A stretch of 64,000 nucleotides of DNA from an uncultured Carboxylicivirga sp. (GTDB taxonomy: Bacteria; Bacteroidota; Bacteroidia; Bacteroidales; Marinilabiliaceae), in contig NZ_OY764327.1 of assembly GCF_963668385.1 (NCBI RefSeq), positions 4,250,501-4,314,500 on the forward strand, read 5' to 3'. Below, piece by piece: positions 1-9,529 of the stretch; position 1 is the stretch's first letter, and every line of letters begins with the position of its first letter. The position numbers were made by a program, and so were the translations under genes. The notes below the pieces were generated by a model, which was given only the letters and a program-made list of their open reading frames with translations, did no database searches and had not been told where the DNA came from.

Positions 1-1118
1 AATAGTGCATCCATTTCGCGTGCATTGCTCTGAGGCTGAAGTTTAGCCAAGGTAAATTCTCCCTGCATCCACGAGAAAAGTACATCATCAAATTTTAAGC
101 CTAACCAGTTTTCGGCCATAATTTTTCCAGCCATATAAACAGTGTAATTAACTGAATCGACCTGACGATATTGCTTTATTAAATCATCATAAAACAATTG
201 AAAATTTGAAGTATTTAGTGATAGGAATAAAGCTGTTTCGGAGGGTAATATATTCTGAGCTTCGAGTTTGCCGGCATCGGCTTTTATAATTGCATCTACA
301 ATAGATGGAATAGTGTCGTAGTAATTGGTTAATCCGGTAAGATTTATATCCTTGTCTTTTAGCTCGGTTACCAATGATGAATAAGCAAGAATATCGCAAA
401 CTCCTTTCATCGACTCTTTTAAATCGGGTGCAATACTTCCTGCAAAACGAGCAAGTTGACTGTAATTAATATAGAAATTAACCATTCCCGAAGATATTTC
501 GCTATTAACTTCGGTGAATTTATTAGTGTTGAAACAAACTTGCTTATTCATTGAGTGAATGGTCTGATCGATGAGTTTGCCAGAAAGAGATCCAATTAGC
601 AGGTTTTCGTATATGCTTAAATGTATAATATCCGTTGGTTTATCGTAGCAAACACTGTATACCGAAGTGCTGTCAACTAATCTTTTCTTAAGTTCGAAAT
701 TCATTGCTGAAGCCAATTGAGGAAGTATAGACAACTTGCCGTATTTTCCTATATCTACTGCAAATACAGTTTCGAATTCCTGATTGTTTAGCATTTGAAC
801 CGAAATAGCTAAAGGTCGATCTTTAAAAATACTTCTCACCATAGCGTTTTCAGCCATTAGCGAATCAAAGGTCATCATATTTGCTTTGTATTCTTCTAAA
901 TAATCTGCTTCTAACATGCTTTCCCAAAGATCGCTTTGTTTGATTTCGCGCCATGCCGAAGTAAGATTTTTTGATTCAATTACAATTACCGACTCGGATT
1001 GCATTGCCTGAAGCGGTGTTAGCTTATCTACTTTTAAGAATTGCAGATATACAAAGAAGCCTATAATAAATAGGGCACAGATACCTAAAAGATAAAGGAA
1101 GTACTTAAATATTTTCAT
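1..1118 (-). CDS. Membrane-anchored extracytoplasmic protein, DUF3352-like (partial, 3' end outside window)
   Basis: An open frame runs from an ATG at 1118 to the window edge with no stop, giving at least 372 residues with the C-terminus missing. Residues 1-25 (MKIFKYFLYLLGICALF...) form one N-terminal membrane anchor or uncleaved signal. The rest is soluble and looks extracytoplasmic, with motifs such as PLAISVQML and FLSLNTSNFQLFYDD. The general layout resembles the DUF3352-type or large Bacteroidetes hypothetical proteins that follow an N-terminal anchor, but I recognise no catalytic motif, so function is unknown. It is transcribed divergently from the MFS gene at 1317, with a TAnnTTTG box (TACTTTTG) upstream. 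The coding call is firm and the family call is weak. Confidence 0.75.
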   Translation of the reverse strand, partial: MKIFKYFLYLLGICALFIIGFFVYLQFLKVDKLTPLQAMQSESVIVIESKNLTSAWREIKQSDLWESMLEADYLEEYKANMMTFDSLMAENAMVRSIFKDRPLAISVQMLNNQEFETVFAVDIGKYGKLSILPQLASAMNFELKKRLVDSTSVYSVCYDKPTDIIHLSIYENLLIGSLSGKLIDQTIHSMNKQVCFNTNKFTEVNSEISSGMVNFYINYSQLARFAGSIAPDLKESMKGVCDILAYSSLVTELKDKDINLTGLTNYYDTIPSIVDAIIKADAGKLEAQNILPSETALFLSLNTSNFQLFYDDLIKQYRQVDSVNYTVYMAGKIMAENWLGLKFDDVLFSWMQGEFTLAKLQPQSNAREMDAL

Positions 1119-1175
1119 GGGTTCAATTGTTTTCTCAAGCTATAAATGTGTCTTTATGATCTTTTAAACAGGGAT

Positions 1176-1183
1176 CAAAAGTA
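1176..1183 (-). promoter_or_regulatory. Putative Bacteroidetes -7 box for the DUF3352-like gene
   Basis: The minus strand reads TACTTTTG, an exact match to TAnnTTTG, 58 bases upstream of the ATG at 1118. I see no TTG at the usual -33 spacing, so it is a half-supported promoter. Confidence 0.4.
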
Positions 1184-1271
1184 CCTATATTAACTCACTT
1201 TAAATAAAACATTTTTCTTTGTAAAATAGAATTTGGCGAGGTTATTTAGAATCAATTGCAATAAAATGTCA

Positions 1272-1302
1272 TTGTACAGTCTTTTTTGAAAGGCTATTTT
1301 TG
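1272..1302 (+). promoter_or_regulatory. Bacteroidetes-type promoter of the MFS gene
   Basis: TTG at 1272-1274, a 20-base spacer and TATTTTTG at 1295-1302 fit the Bacteroidetes sigma-70 consensus TTTG-N19-21-TAnnTTTG. The ATG follows at 1317, implying a leader of only about ten bases. Confidence 0.65.
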
Positions 1303-1316
1303 CGAAAATTTTAAGA

Positions 1317-2495
1317 ATGTATTCAGGCAACATCACAAAGTTATATCTGATCAAAATTGCAAAGTGGTTTATGCTTACCATGCCTATTTTAATGCTTTTT
1401 TATCACGATTTAGGTTTTTCAGTAGAGCAATCATTTCGATTAAAAGCAATTTATAGTGTTGCCATAGTTATATTCGAAATTCCATCGGGTTATGCCGCCG
1501 ATGTTTTGGGACGTAAGCGCACCTTAATAATTGGGAGTATTCTTGGAACTTTGGGTTTTGCTATTTACTCGTTTTCAGCATCGTTTTATGCATTTGCTGC
1601 GGCAGAATTGATACTAGGAATTGGCCAAAGTTTTATTAGTGGATCAGATTCTGCTTTGCTATACGATAGCTTAAAAGCCGATGGGAGAGAACATGATTAC
1701 ATTAAATACGAGGGTCGAAACTTTTCGGTAGGAAATTTTAGTGAAGCTATAGCTGGATTTCTTGGAGGAGCTTTGGCTGAGTGGAGTTTGCGAATGCCAT
1801 TTGTTTTTCAAACAGGTATTGCTTTTATTGCCATTCCTGCCGCATTTATGTTAGTGGAGCCACATCTTTATAGCCGTAAGCACAAAGCTACATGGATTGA
1901 TATATGGAATGTTGTAAAATATGCCATGCTGAAGAATAAAAGCTTACGCTACAATATTGTTTATTCTTCAATAATTGGATCAGCTACTTTAAGTATGGCA
2001 TGGATTTATCCTTTGTATTTAAAAGAGATTGGTTTTAGAGAGATTCAGATTGGAACTACCAGTACTTTTTTGAATTTAATAGTAGGTTTTACAACTTTAG
2101 GTGCATATAAAATAGAACAACGTTTAAAACCAAAATCAACCGTTGTTGGTACAACTTTTTTAATTACTGGAGGTTTTATTCTTGCAGGTGTTATTCATTC
2201 TATATGGATATTACCTCTGTTAGTGGTGTTTTATTTTGCCAGAGGTATCGCAACGCCTGTTCTAAAGGACTATATTAATCGAATTACCCCATCAAATATT
2301 AGAGCTACTGTTTTGTCAATCAGAAGTTTACTTATTAGGGCTAATTTTTCTATTTTAGCTCCGTTGTTCGGGTATGTAACGGATACTTTATCATTAAGTC
2401 AGGCGTTTATGATTATTGGGGCTGTGTTTTTGGTCTTGACTGGTTCCAGCATATTTCTGTTTCTAAAATCGTTAGAGTCTGGATATTCGAAATAA
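1317..2495 (+). CDS. MFS transporter
   Basis: This 392-residue, strongly hydrophobic protein has about twelve membrane segments, the usual size for the major facilitator superfamily. The cytoplasmic loop after the second helix carries the family motif A in the form GYAADVLGRKR (about residues 60-70), which supports proton-coupled or facilitated transport across the inner membrane. The substrate cannot be read from sequence. The start is set by the ATG just downstream of a convincing promoter. It stands alone: the upstream gene is divergent and a MITE-like repeat lies downstream. A drug or metabolite exporter is the default guess. Confidence 0.88.
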   Translation: MYSGNITKLYLIKIAKWFMLTMPILMLFYHDLGFSVEQSFRLKAIYSVAIVIFEIPSGYAADVLGRKRTLIIGSILGTLGFAIYSFSASFYAFAAAELILGIGQSFISGSDSALLYDSLKADGREHDYIKYEGRNFSVGNFSEAIAGFLGGALAEWSLRMPFVFQTGIAFIAIPAAFMLVEPHLYSRKHKATWIDIWNVVKYAMLKNKSLRYNIVYSSIIGSATLSMAWIYPLYLKEIGFREIQIGTTSTFLNLIVGFTTLGAYKIEQRLKPKSTVVGTTFLITGGFILAGVIHSIWILPLLVVFYFARGIATPVLKDYINRITPSNIRATVLSIRSLLIRANFSILAPLFGYVTDTLSLSQAFMIIGAVFLVLTGSSIFLFLKSLESGYSK

Positions 2496-2529
2496 TACTA
2501 ATTAAGACTGTTTAGTATCGTTATCCATA

Positions 2530-2689
2530 ATTAATAATGCGAATCAACAGTTGAATCCACTTTGGGTTCCTTTATGATACGTTCCTATTCCACGGGTTCT
2601 ACCCGTGGCTATTATTTGACTAATGATACAACCCCGCAAGTGGGTTGAACTTTGCTATAAAACAATTTGAACTATTGATTCGCTTTAAT
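2530..2689. repeat. MITE-like element with terminal inverted repeats (copy 1)
   Basis: The left end (2530-2555, containing GCGAATCAACAGTTGAA) and right end (2667-2689, whose complement reads GCGAATCAATAGTTCAA) form imperfect terminal inverted repeats around about 110 bases. Inside are a strong hairpin, CCACGGGTTCTACCCGTGG at 2590-2608, and a weaker one at 2629-2647. No coding capacity. The left ~100 bases recur in inverted orientation at 50463-50573. The organisation fits a non-autonomous, REP/MITE-type repeat. Confidence 0.7.
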
Positions 2690-2702
2690 ATCTATTCATT
2701 AT

Positions 2703-2734
2703 TTGAATTATAATAAAAAGCTTTCCTATTTTTG
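2703..2734 (+). promoter_or_regulatory. Bacteroidetes-type promoter of the four-cysteine protein gene
   Basis: TTG at 2703-2705, 21 bases, then TATTTTTG at 2727-2734, 18 bases before the ATG at 2753. It begins immediately outside the right end of the MITE-like repeat. Confidence 0.6.
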
Positions 2735-2752
2735 AAGAATAATAAAGGATAG

Positions 2753-3343
2753 ATGTCAGAAAATAAATTTCATACAACAACAATTCCAGAAATATTTCAT
2801 TCTTCAAATTCTAAAACTCCATTTACTCACTGTAAGGTATGTAATAAGGATATTATTTTGAGTGGAGAACCGTATATAATTGAAAAAGCTTTTGGACAGG
2901 ATTTGGTTAAAGGAAAACGCGATATGATTTTTGAGGTTGCATATTGCATGAATTGTGTTCAAGAAATAAACGAATCGTTATCAGAAGAATCTAGAGAGAA
3001 GATTCAGTCATATTTTACAAGTAAGACGGATATAGATAAACGAGATGCAGAATTGAAGAAATATGAATTGTTTGAAACGGATATTTGGTTGCAGAATTGT
3101 ATCGTTAAGAATAAATCTATTGACGAAATAGATGAGTTTCAGATCTATGCTTTGTGTTATGCTGATCAGATGTTGTTTCATAAGGCACCGTACATGGTAT
3201 GTGGTGAAGCTATTGATGAAGTAATGGATTTATTATCCAATAAAAGTTTAGATATACTCAACGATTTAATGTCAGATATTATCGATCTGCCACCTCAGTA
3301 CGATGAGTTGTTTAAAACCAAAAGAACCCCTCTTATTTTTTAA
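2753..3343 (+). CDS. Hypothetical protein with four-cysteine zinc-binding motif
   Basis: This soluble 196-residue protein has no signal peptide. Two CxxC pairs, Cys27-Cys30 (HCKVCNKD) and Cys65-Cys68 (YCMNCVQ), sit about 35 residues apart as in zinc ribbons. The C-terminal two thirds is acidic, mostly helical and unrecognised. It has its own promoter and lies 18 bases before the RsmI-like methylase gene in the same direction, so the two are probably cotranscribed. A role in RNA or ribosome maintenance is only a guess from that neighbour. Confidence 0.75.
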   Translation: MSENKFHTTTIPEIFHSSNSKTPFTHCKVCNKDIILSGEPYIIEKAFGQDLVKGKRDMIFEVAYCMNCVQEINESLSEESREKIQSYFTSKTDIDKRDAELKKYELFETDIWLQNCIVKNKSIDEIDEFQIYALCYADQMLFHKAPYMVCGEAIDEVMDLLSNKSLDILNDLMSDIIDLPPQYDELFKTKRTPLIF

Positions 3344-3361
3344 ATTAATTATGCTTTTGAT

Positions 3362-4066
3362 ATGAAAGGTCAATTATATATGATTCCCAATACTTTGGGA
3401 GAGAGTCCTATTGAGTACAATTTACCAAACGATGTAGTTGAAATAATAAAATCGTTGAAATACTATGTGGTTGAGAATGTGAGATCGGCAAGGCGATTTT
3501 TAAAGAAGGTTGATAAGAGTATTGACATTGAAGATTTAACTTTTTATGTGTTAGATAAGCATACTAAGCCGAATGATATACCGTCATTTTTGCGTCCATT
3601 GCATGATGGAAAGGATATGGGGATGTTATCCGAAGCGGGATGTCCTGGTGTAGCTGATCCTGGCGCTGATATTGCTAAACTGGCACATGAAAACCAAATT
3701 AGAGTAATTCCATTGGTTGGGCCATCATCTATTCTAATGTCGGTGATGGCATCGGGCTTAAATGGGCAAAGTTTTGCCTTTCATGGCTATTTGCCTGTAA
3801 AGAAAGGAGAGGCGCCCAAAGCTATTAAGGTTTTGGAAGAAAGATCGCGAAAGGAAAACCAAACACAATTATTTATCGAGGCACCATATAGAAATATGCG
3901 AATGCTTCAGGATATTGTGCAAACCTGTAGTCCTAAAACGCGATTGTGTATTGCTTGTGATATATCGTTAGAAACCGAATATATTAAAACTAAAAGCATA
4001 GCTCAGTGGAAAGGAAAATTGCCTGATATTAATAAGCGACCAGCTCTGTTTTTAATATTAGCATAA
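3362..4066 (+). CDS. RsmI-like tetrapyrrole-methylase-fold SAM-dependent methyltransferase
   Basis: A 234-residue member of the tetrapyrrole methylase superfamily. The N-terminus (GQLYMIPNTLGE) corresponds to the first nucleotide-fold strand, GMLSEAGCPGVADPG (about residues 87-101) is the conserved loop seen in RsmI, and LVGPSSILMSVMASGLNG (about 119-136) is the family's second glycine-rich motif. RsmI 2'-O-methylates C1402 of 16S rRNA. This protein is shorter than typical RsmI (about 280 residues) and its N-terminus differs, so it may be a Bacteroidetes paralogue with another target. A strong terminator follows. Confidence 0.85.
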   Translation: MKGQLYMIPNTLGESPIEYNLPNDVVEIIKSLKYYVVENVRSARRFLKKVDKSIDIEDLTFYVLDKHTKPNDIPSFLRPLHDGKDMGMLSEAGCPGVADPGADIAKLAHENQIRVIPLVGPSSILMSVMASGLNGQSFAFHGYLPVKKGEAPKAIKVLEERSRKENQTQLFIEAPYRNMRMLQDIVQTCSPKTRLCIACDISLETEYIKTKSIAQWKGKLPDINKRPALFLILA

Positions 4067-4073
4067 TGATAAT

Positions 4074-4105
4074 AAAAAAAGCCGTTGGATTCAACGGCTT
4101 TTTTT
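4074..4105. terminator. Bidirectional rho-independent terminator
   Basis: A perfect inverted repeat, A7-GCCGTTG, loop GATT, CAACGGC-T7, lies between convergent genes ending at 4066 and 4123. It has a U-tract on both strands. Confidence 0.93.
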
Positions 4106-4122
4106 ATTGAGTATGTTTTTAG

Positions 4123-7100
4123 TTATTCTTCAAATCGTTTTAAGAATCTTGCTTTTTTACTTTCTGGTGCCATAATAAAAGTATAAGCTTCTCCTTTTTG
4201 CTTACGTTCATCAGCCTTTAAGCCCTGAACTTTTTGGTTGTACTCTTTATTTGAGGATACTGTTTGCATCATGTTGTTTTTATACGTGAAATACACCCAA
4301 GAATTATCATCAAATTCGATGTACATATCTAATGAGTTACCACTACGTTTACTCATTAATTCGGCTTTAACTTTGACTTTTTTATTAACGATGTAATCTT
4401 TTAAATAAGCAAGATCAGCATCTCCATCAGCACGGTATGATCGCTCGGCAGAATTCCAAACAAAGTCAATGTTACTGAAGAAAAGCATTTGTTTCAGTTC
4501 TTCTGGTATTTTCTCTGATAATCCCTGTCCGGTTCTTTCGGCTTCCAGTTTTTCAGCGTCTTTAAATCCTATCCATTCAGCTAATCTTTTTGTAAAGGTG
4601 GCTTTCGATAGTTTTGATTCTTTAGCTGATGAATTCAAAATTGTACTATATAATAAATCAACTGCTTCCTGATTAAAGAAGAAATCAACACCAAACATCG
4701 TAGTAGCAGTAATTTCATTCTTGTCACGCTGATCAAGTAAGGTACCGGCAGCGCGTAATTTAACAGCATTTAAATCAACGCCCAGATTAATTTCGCCGTC
4801 GGCAGTAATATTACAATCTGATTCGCGGAAGCTAATTATTTTTCCTATAGAATCAGGATTAGCATGCTTGTATTCCGAAGCAATATCAAATGATTTATTG
4901 TTTTCGTTGTAAATCAAATAACCTTCTCCGGTAATTAATGGTTCATCACTGTAATCTTCCCTGTCTTCGAGGAATGAACTGTAAACGTGCGTACTATCTT
5001 TGGTGATAAAGAAGTCTTTATAAATCTTATTATATTCGAAATTCTCAGTTTCTTCATTAATTGGAATTCTAACATTGTTAGCATCCATGCGCGAATCGAA
5101 CCTCACATATGTTTGAGGTCCTGATGGGCATCGATGAAGCATTTGGGCTCCACCACTAAAGTTGAGATCTTTGAAAGTGGCTTCTAATTTTACATCACCT
5201 TTAAATGCAAAGTGACTATTAAATGTGAAAAGATCTTTTTCAGTAATCTTACCTTCGGCAAAGGTTTTATTCTCCTTATCCAATGCAATATTATGCATGC
5301 TGATGGTTAATTTTTTTCCATCTCCATTAAAATAGTCGAATTTACCATATGCATTGTATTCGTATTTCCCTAGTACATTAACTCGCGAATCATACAGTAC
5401 GTGAGTAAAGGCGCTATCTTGTTGTAAAACGATTTTTACACTGTCTAATGGATCAATGGCTGCATCTTCACGAATTGTAACCATACCATCATTCAAAATC
5501 ATATTAGCATCGCCAACATCTATTTGTTTAACTTCTTCCGCATAAATAGTTTTTAACTCTACATCATATCGTGCCATTGGAACATAAAAGGATAGTGAAT
5601 CTTGTCGACGATGGGTCGATATAAAGCGGTTACCTTTCGATCCGCGTGCTCCCATATAGATATCATTTTTATCCATATCCCACGAGAATTCGCTGATAAA
5701 AGAGATGTATCTGTTATCGGTGAAGTCTACACGGCTACCACCCGAGCGCGAAGAGAAAGTACCTTGACGAGTTTCGAAATCAATATTTGAAATCAGATTG
5801 GTTGTAGAGAAGCTAACCCCCTCCATTTCTGTTCCTGCCAGATTAAAGTCTGACGAGTCAGCAACAACTGTATGATCACTGAAATCCATTGATTTTGATC
5901 CCAGATTAGCACTCTTCATATAAAAAGTACCAGCACCTGTTGAACCATATGGAGTCACTTTCATACGTCCTTTTAGTTCCCCTTCTTCGTTAAACATTGT
6001 AAAGTTCTCTTCCTGGCTTTGTGCCCATATTTCTTCTTTTTCAGGAAGGTATTCAATAGCTACGTATTTAGCCTGAACATCGGGATATCTTGTTCCTTCG
6101 GTCCGTTTATCAACTGTAAATTCATGAGCCTGACCAGTAACTTTATCTGGTAAAAAGGTAAAATCTTCAGAACGAGATGTTGTTGTAACATAGTTGAGTA
6201 CTCCATTTCCTTTTAAGCCTGCATTACTTAAATCGATATGATTAGTGAAGGTTGCTTTGTTATTGTATATTGGATATCCTTCAGATGGAGTATCACGTGT
6301 GAAACCTAATGAGTAGTCGGGTCTGATAGTTAAGCTATCCCTGAAAGTAGGGAAGATGTTCGACTGAAATTCACCTCCAAAGTTAAAATTATCCGGGGTA
6401 AGGGTATTGATACTATCCATCTCAAAAGGATCAAGAGTAAAGAAGAAGTTTTCTTTATTATATGCTCCGTTTTGAATGTCTTTTCTGTCGAAATAAACGT
6501 ATGATTCTATCTGACTGTCCAGAATTGGAAACTGTGGATTATTACGTGCACCAGATTTGTTGTCTGCTTCATCAATTTGAAGGTAACCGGATAATTGAGC
6601 GATTGTATTTTCTACTGTGTGTAATAGAGGTTGACCAAAATAATCTGTTTCGCCCGATATAACCTTCATCTTCATCGAATCGATATTACTCATATCAATC
6701 CTAAAATCTTCGTATGAAAATTTGAATCCGTTACCATAAAGGTTCAACATACCTGCATTGATGGCTCCATTAAAAACAAAGTTTCGATTCTCTTTTAGGA
6801 TAATTTGCTTATCCTGCGGAAAGAAAACAACGTTTTGATGATCACAAATAGAGATGGATTCAACACCATTCATATTTATATCGTAGTTTTTTAAATCGAG
6901 CCGAGCATTTACAATCTCTCCAGGTGTTACAGAATTAAATCGGATAACATCAAAATCTTTCTTTCCTAAACGAAATAGTAAGTAATCTCTTAGTCGTTGA
7001 CGTATTGTAATTTCATCGGTATTAACATTGTAACCAATAAAACCATAAAACGATAATTCGATTATCTGTTGGCGTATTGGACTTTCGGGTAAGCCCATGT

Positions 7101-8523
7101 ATTTAGCATACTCTGATGCGGTAAATGGCCGTCCATGATAATATTTACTACAGTTCTTCAACCCTTGCAGAGGATGAATGGCATCCATACCTTGAAGTCT
7201 GTTATAGAACTCTTCGCGGAAGTAACTCAACGATTCAAAGAATGCCTGGTTTTGAGCAGCTCCTGAAATCATTCGTAAATCCATGTATTGACTTCCCACT
7301 TCCCATTTAATTAGCTCCACATCCATACTGATATTATGGAATGTATCGAAATAGGGACTTAAGGCTAATCCTTCACCATTTCTAATTAAATGAATCTCGT
7401 TTAAATCAGCCATGTATTTAAAAATGAGCCCGGGATGATATACATATCCTGTGTCAAGCTCAATTTTAATTTCAGTATCATTACTCAATATCTGGTCTTT
7501 ACGTAAAGCAAAGTAGAGAGATTTTGCAGTCATAAAAACGGTATCATTTCGAGATACTGTAATAACAGCAGGATTATCTTCGGTTCCGGCACCAAGGAAT
7601 TTAGCCCCGTTTTGAGCAAATCCACCTTCGTAATCAATGCTTGGATGGATTTTTTCAATGGTAAATCGTTGTTGGGTTGTAATAAATTTAGGATAAATGG
7701 TTGTTTCGGGAGATGATACAGACATTACCTTATGAGAAACTCGTCCATGTAAAGGGTGATCGAAGTAATGTTTATTGTAAAAATCTACCGAATCAACTTC
7801 AAATGAAGGATTATCCATCTCAACCTGATAATTAGCAAATGTTGCGTAAACCATATCAGGTTTAAAGTCTGATCGTTCCCAGGTAATGCGTCCCTTTTCT
7901 CCTTTCCATATTTCATCCAAAGGATAGAAAATACCTTTTGTATCGTAAATTGTGATACTATCGTTCTTTGAGTGGCATATCAAATCGGTATCACCAACTT
8001 TTATTGCTAGTTTATCGCCATCATAAATATAGCGGTAATCATCTGTTGTACATTGCCAATTAACTGCAGGAGTTGAGTAAACAAAATTGTTAGAAATCAG
8101 TTTTCCACTTACTTCCAGAAACTTATTTAAATGTCGGAGTGCAAAACGAGGTGTGGATAACAGATCGGTAACCGTTTTATGCCAATTGCTAAAACTAGTT
8201 TCATCATGACCCTTGTTTTTAAAGGTCATGATGGTAGATAAATAAGTGTAATAATCGGGGTAAGGACGAGCCCTCTTTACCGCCATTTTATTACATGTGG
8301 TTATAACCAATTGTTTTAATGAATCATCAAGTTCGGGATTAACCCAGAAAAGCTCAAAGCTTTCCATGAATTCCTTCGCAGCTTTTTTGTTGGCTACATT
8401 TTTAAATTTTTCATTCATTTCATCAAAGAAACCTTCGGGGGTTTCGCTGAACTTAGTTACTTGTGCTGAAATAGATGTTAGAATGAAAAGAAATAAAGAT
8501 AGCGCCTGTAAACGTTTGATCAT
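4123..8523 (-). CDS. Large secreted protein of unknown function (1466 aa)
   Basis: The protein starts with a clear signal peptide (about residues 1-20, ending SAQ) and then about 1445 residues rich in Asp, Asn and aromatic residues, consistent with an all-beta periplasmic or surface protein. I see no lipobox, barrel-type C-terminal aromatic residue, T9SS sorting domain or catalytic motif. The C-terminal part has a short helical section (about 1290-1350). It begins 36 bases after prmA in the same direction and may share its transcript. Homologues are probably conserved hypothetical proteins of Bacteroidetes. The ATG at 8523 is fixed by the signal peptide. Confidence 0.82.
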   Translation of the reverse strand: MIKRLQALSLFLFILTSISAQVTKFSETPEGFFDEMNEKFKNVANKKAAKEFMESFELFWVNPELDDSLKQLVITTCNKMAVKRARPYPDYYTYLSTIMTFKNKGHDETSFSNWHKTVTDLLSTPRFALRHLNKFLEVSGKLISNNFVYSTPAVNWQCTTDDYRYIYDGDKLAIKVGDTDLICHSKNDSITIYDTKGIFYPLDEIWKGEKGRITWERSDFKPDMVYATFANYQVEMDNPSFEVDSVDFYNKHYFDHPLHGRVSHKVMSVSSPETTIYPKFITTQQRFTIEKIHPSIDYEGGFAQNGAKFLGAGTEDNPAVITVSRNDTVFMTAKSLYFALRKDQILSNDTEIKIELDTGYVYHPGLIFKYMADLNEIHLIRNGEGLALSPYFDTFHNISMDVELIKWEVGSQYMDLRMISGAAQNQAFFESLSYFREEFYNRLQGMDAIHPLQGLKNCSKYYHGRPFTASEYAKYMGLPESPIRQQIIELSFYGFIGYNVNTDEITIRQRLRDYLLFRLGKKDFDVIRFNSVTPGEIVNARLDLKNYDINMNGVESISICDHQNVVFFPQDKQIILKENRNFVFNGAINAGMLNLYGNGFKFSYEDFRIDMSNIDSMKMKVISGETDYFGQPLLHTVENTIAQLSGYLQIDEADNKSGARNNPQFPILDSQIESYVYFDRKDIQNGAYNKENFFFTLDPFEMDSINTLTPDNFNFGGEFQSNIFPTFRDSLTIRPDYSLGFTRDTPSEGYPIYNNKATFTNHIDLSNAGLKGNGVLNYVTTTSRSEDFTFLPDKVTGQAHEFTVDKRTEGTRYPDVQAKYVAIEYLPEKEEIWAQSQEENFTMFNEEGELKGRMKVTPYGSTGAGTFYMKSANLGSKSMDFSDHTVVADSSDFNLAGTEMEGVSFSTTNLISNIDFETRQGTFSSRSGGSRVDFTDNRYISFISEFSWDMDKNDIYMGARGSKGNRFISTHRRQDSLSFYVPMARYDVELKTIYAEEVKQIDVGDANMILNDGMVTIREDAAIDPLDSVKIVLQQDSAFTHVLYDSRVNVLGKYEYNAYGKFDYFNGDGKKLTISMHNIALDKENKTFAEGKITEKDLFTFNSHFAFKGDVKLEATFKDLNFSGGAQMLHRCPSGPQTYVRFDSRMDANNVRIPINEETENFEYNKIYKDFFITKDSTHVYSSFLEDREDYSDEPLITGEGYLIYNENNKSFDIASEYKHANPDSIGKIISFRESDCNITADGEINLGVDLNAVKLRAAGTLLDQRDKNEITATTMFGVDFFFNQEAVDLLYSTILNSSAKESKLSKATFTKRLAEWIGFKDAEKLEAERTGQGLSEKIPEELKQMLFFSNIDFVWNSAERSYRADGDADLAYLKDYIVNKKVKVKAELMSKRSGNSLDMYIEFDDNSWVYFTYKNNMMQTVSSNKEYNQKVQGLKADERKQKGEAYTFIMAPESKKARFLKRFEE

Positions 8524-8559
8524 AAATTAAATACTTTTGCAGCAAGGGTGTTGCTTCGA

Positions 8560-9399
8560 TTATTTAGCCAATGTATACGCAGCTGCTACCCAATTGTTGT
8601 CATTTTTGTGCGAAATGTATTTTAAATTGTTTTTCTCACATTCCTGATTAATAGTATCAAGGTCTTCCTGATAAAAACCACTCAAAAACAAGCTGCCTCC
8701 TTCGTTTATAGCTTTGCTGTAGTGCTTAATGTCTTCTAATAAGATGTTGCGGTTAATGTTTGCCAATACAATATCAAACTTGCGATCGCCAATAATTTCG
8801 GCTCCGCCAATTTCGATATCCATGTTTTTTATATTATTGAGCGAAAGGTTCTCAATAGCATTGTTGTATGCCCATTCGTCGATATCGATGCCAAGTATGG
8901 ATGACGCTTTTCTTTTTGAACAAAGCATACCTAATATACCTGTTCCACAGCCCATATCGAGAATTGATTTTCCTTTCATATCAATTTCGAGGATGTACTT
9001 CAACATTTGAGAAGTAGTTGAATGGTGTCCGGTACCAAACGACATTTTAGGTTCGATAAGAATTTCGTATTTGTAATCGCCTTCAACCTGATCGAACGGA
9101 CGGCGTACAATGCATTTGTTTGATATAACAATGGGTTTAAAGTAATTTTTCTCCCATTCTTCGTTCCAGTTAATGTCGGGCATTACTTCATCCTGATAAC
9201 TAAGTTTTGTGTCTTCGAAAGGAACTTCAAGCGATTGAAGAATATTAGCCGAATAATCTTTAGTGGGGATGTAAGCATCAAATCCATAATCGGTTTCGTT
9301 GAAACTTTCAAAACCTACTTCGCCCATTTGTGCCATTAATAAATCGTTGGCTATTTCGTTGATTGGTGTAACGGTTACCGCTACTTTAGTATATTCCAT
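8560..9399 (-). CDS. prmA: Ribosomal protein L11 methyltransferase
   Basis: This 279-residue protein has the PrmA layout: an N-terminal substrate-recognition domain (about 1-115) followed by a class I methyltransferase domain. The PrmA-specific FGTGHHSTT motif is at residues 121-129 and the SAM-binding loop LDMGCGTG at 147-154. The motif LANINRNIL (about 214-222) matches the active-site N-I/P-region. It trimethylates lysines and the N-terminus of ribosomal protein L11 in the cytosol. It is first in a probable two-gene transcript with the secreted 1466-residue protein. TATTTTTG lies just upstream. Confidence 0.95.
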   Translation of the reverse strand: MEYTKVAVTVTPINEIANDLLMAQMGEVGFESFNETDYGFDAYIPTKDYSANILQSLEVPFEDTKLSYQDEVMPDINWNEEWEKNYFKPIVISNKCIVRRPFDQVEGDYKYEILIEPKMSFGTGHHSTTSQMLKYILEIDMKGKSILDMGCGTGILGMLCSKRKASSILGIDIDEWAYNNAIENLSLNNIKNMDIEIGGAEIIGDRKFDIVLANINRNILLEDIKHYSKAINEGGSLFLSGFYQEDLDTINQECEKNNLKYISHKNDNNWVAAAYTLAK

Positions 9400-9409
9400 T
9401 GTTTTTTTG

Positions 9410-9417
9410 CAAAAATA
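9410..9417 (-). promoter_or_regulatory. Putative -7 box of prmA
   Basis: The minus strand reads TATTTTTG (TAnnTTTG), about 10 bases before the ATG at 9399. No TTG lies at optimal distance; the nearest is about 29 bases upstream. Confidence 0.45.
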
Positions 9418-9474
9418 CTGAAAAAGATCCTTAATAAATATTCATACAACCTAATTAATCGTTTATTATACATT

Positions 9475-9509
9475 AAATGGTTGCCGCATTTGTGTAACGA
9501 CAACCATTT
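9475..9509 (-). terminator. Inverted repeat downstream of the aldo/keto reductase gene
   Basis: AAATGGTTG and CAACCATTT form a perfect 9-bp stem around 17 bases, just after the reductase stop codon on the minus strand. There is no U-tract, so termination is plausible but not certain. Confidence 0.45.
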
Positions 9510-9529
9510 GATAATATAATTAGGACATT

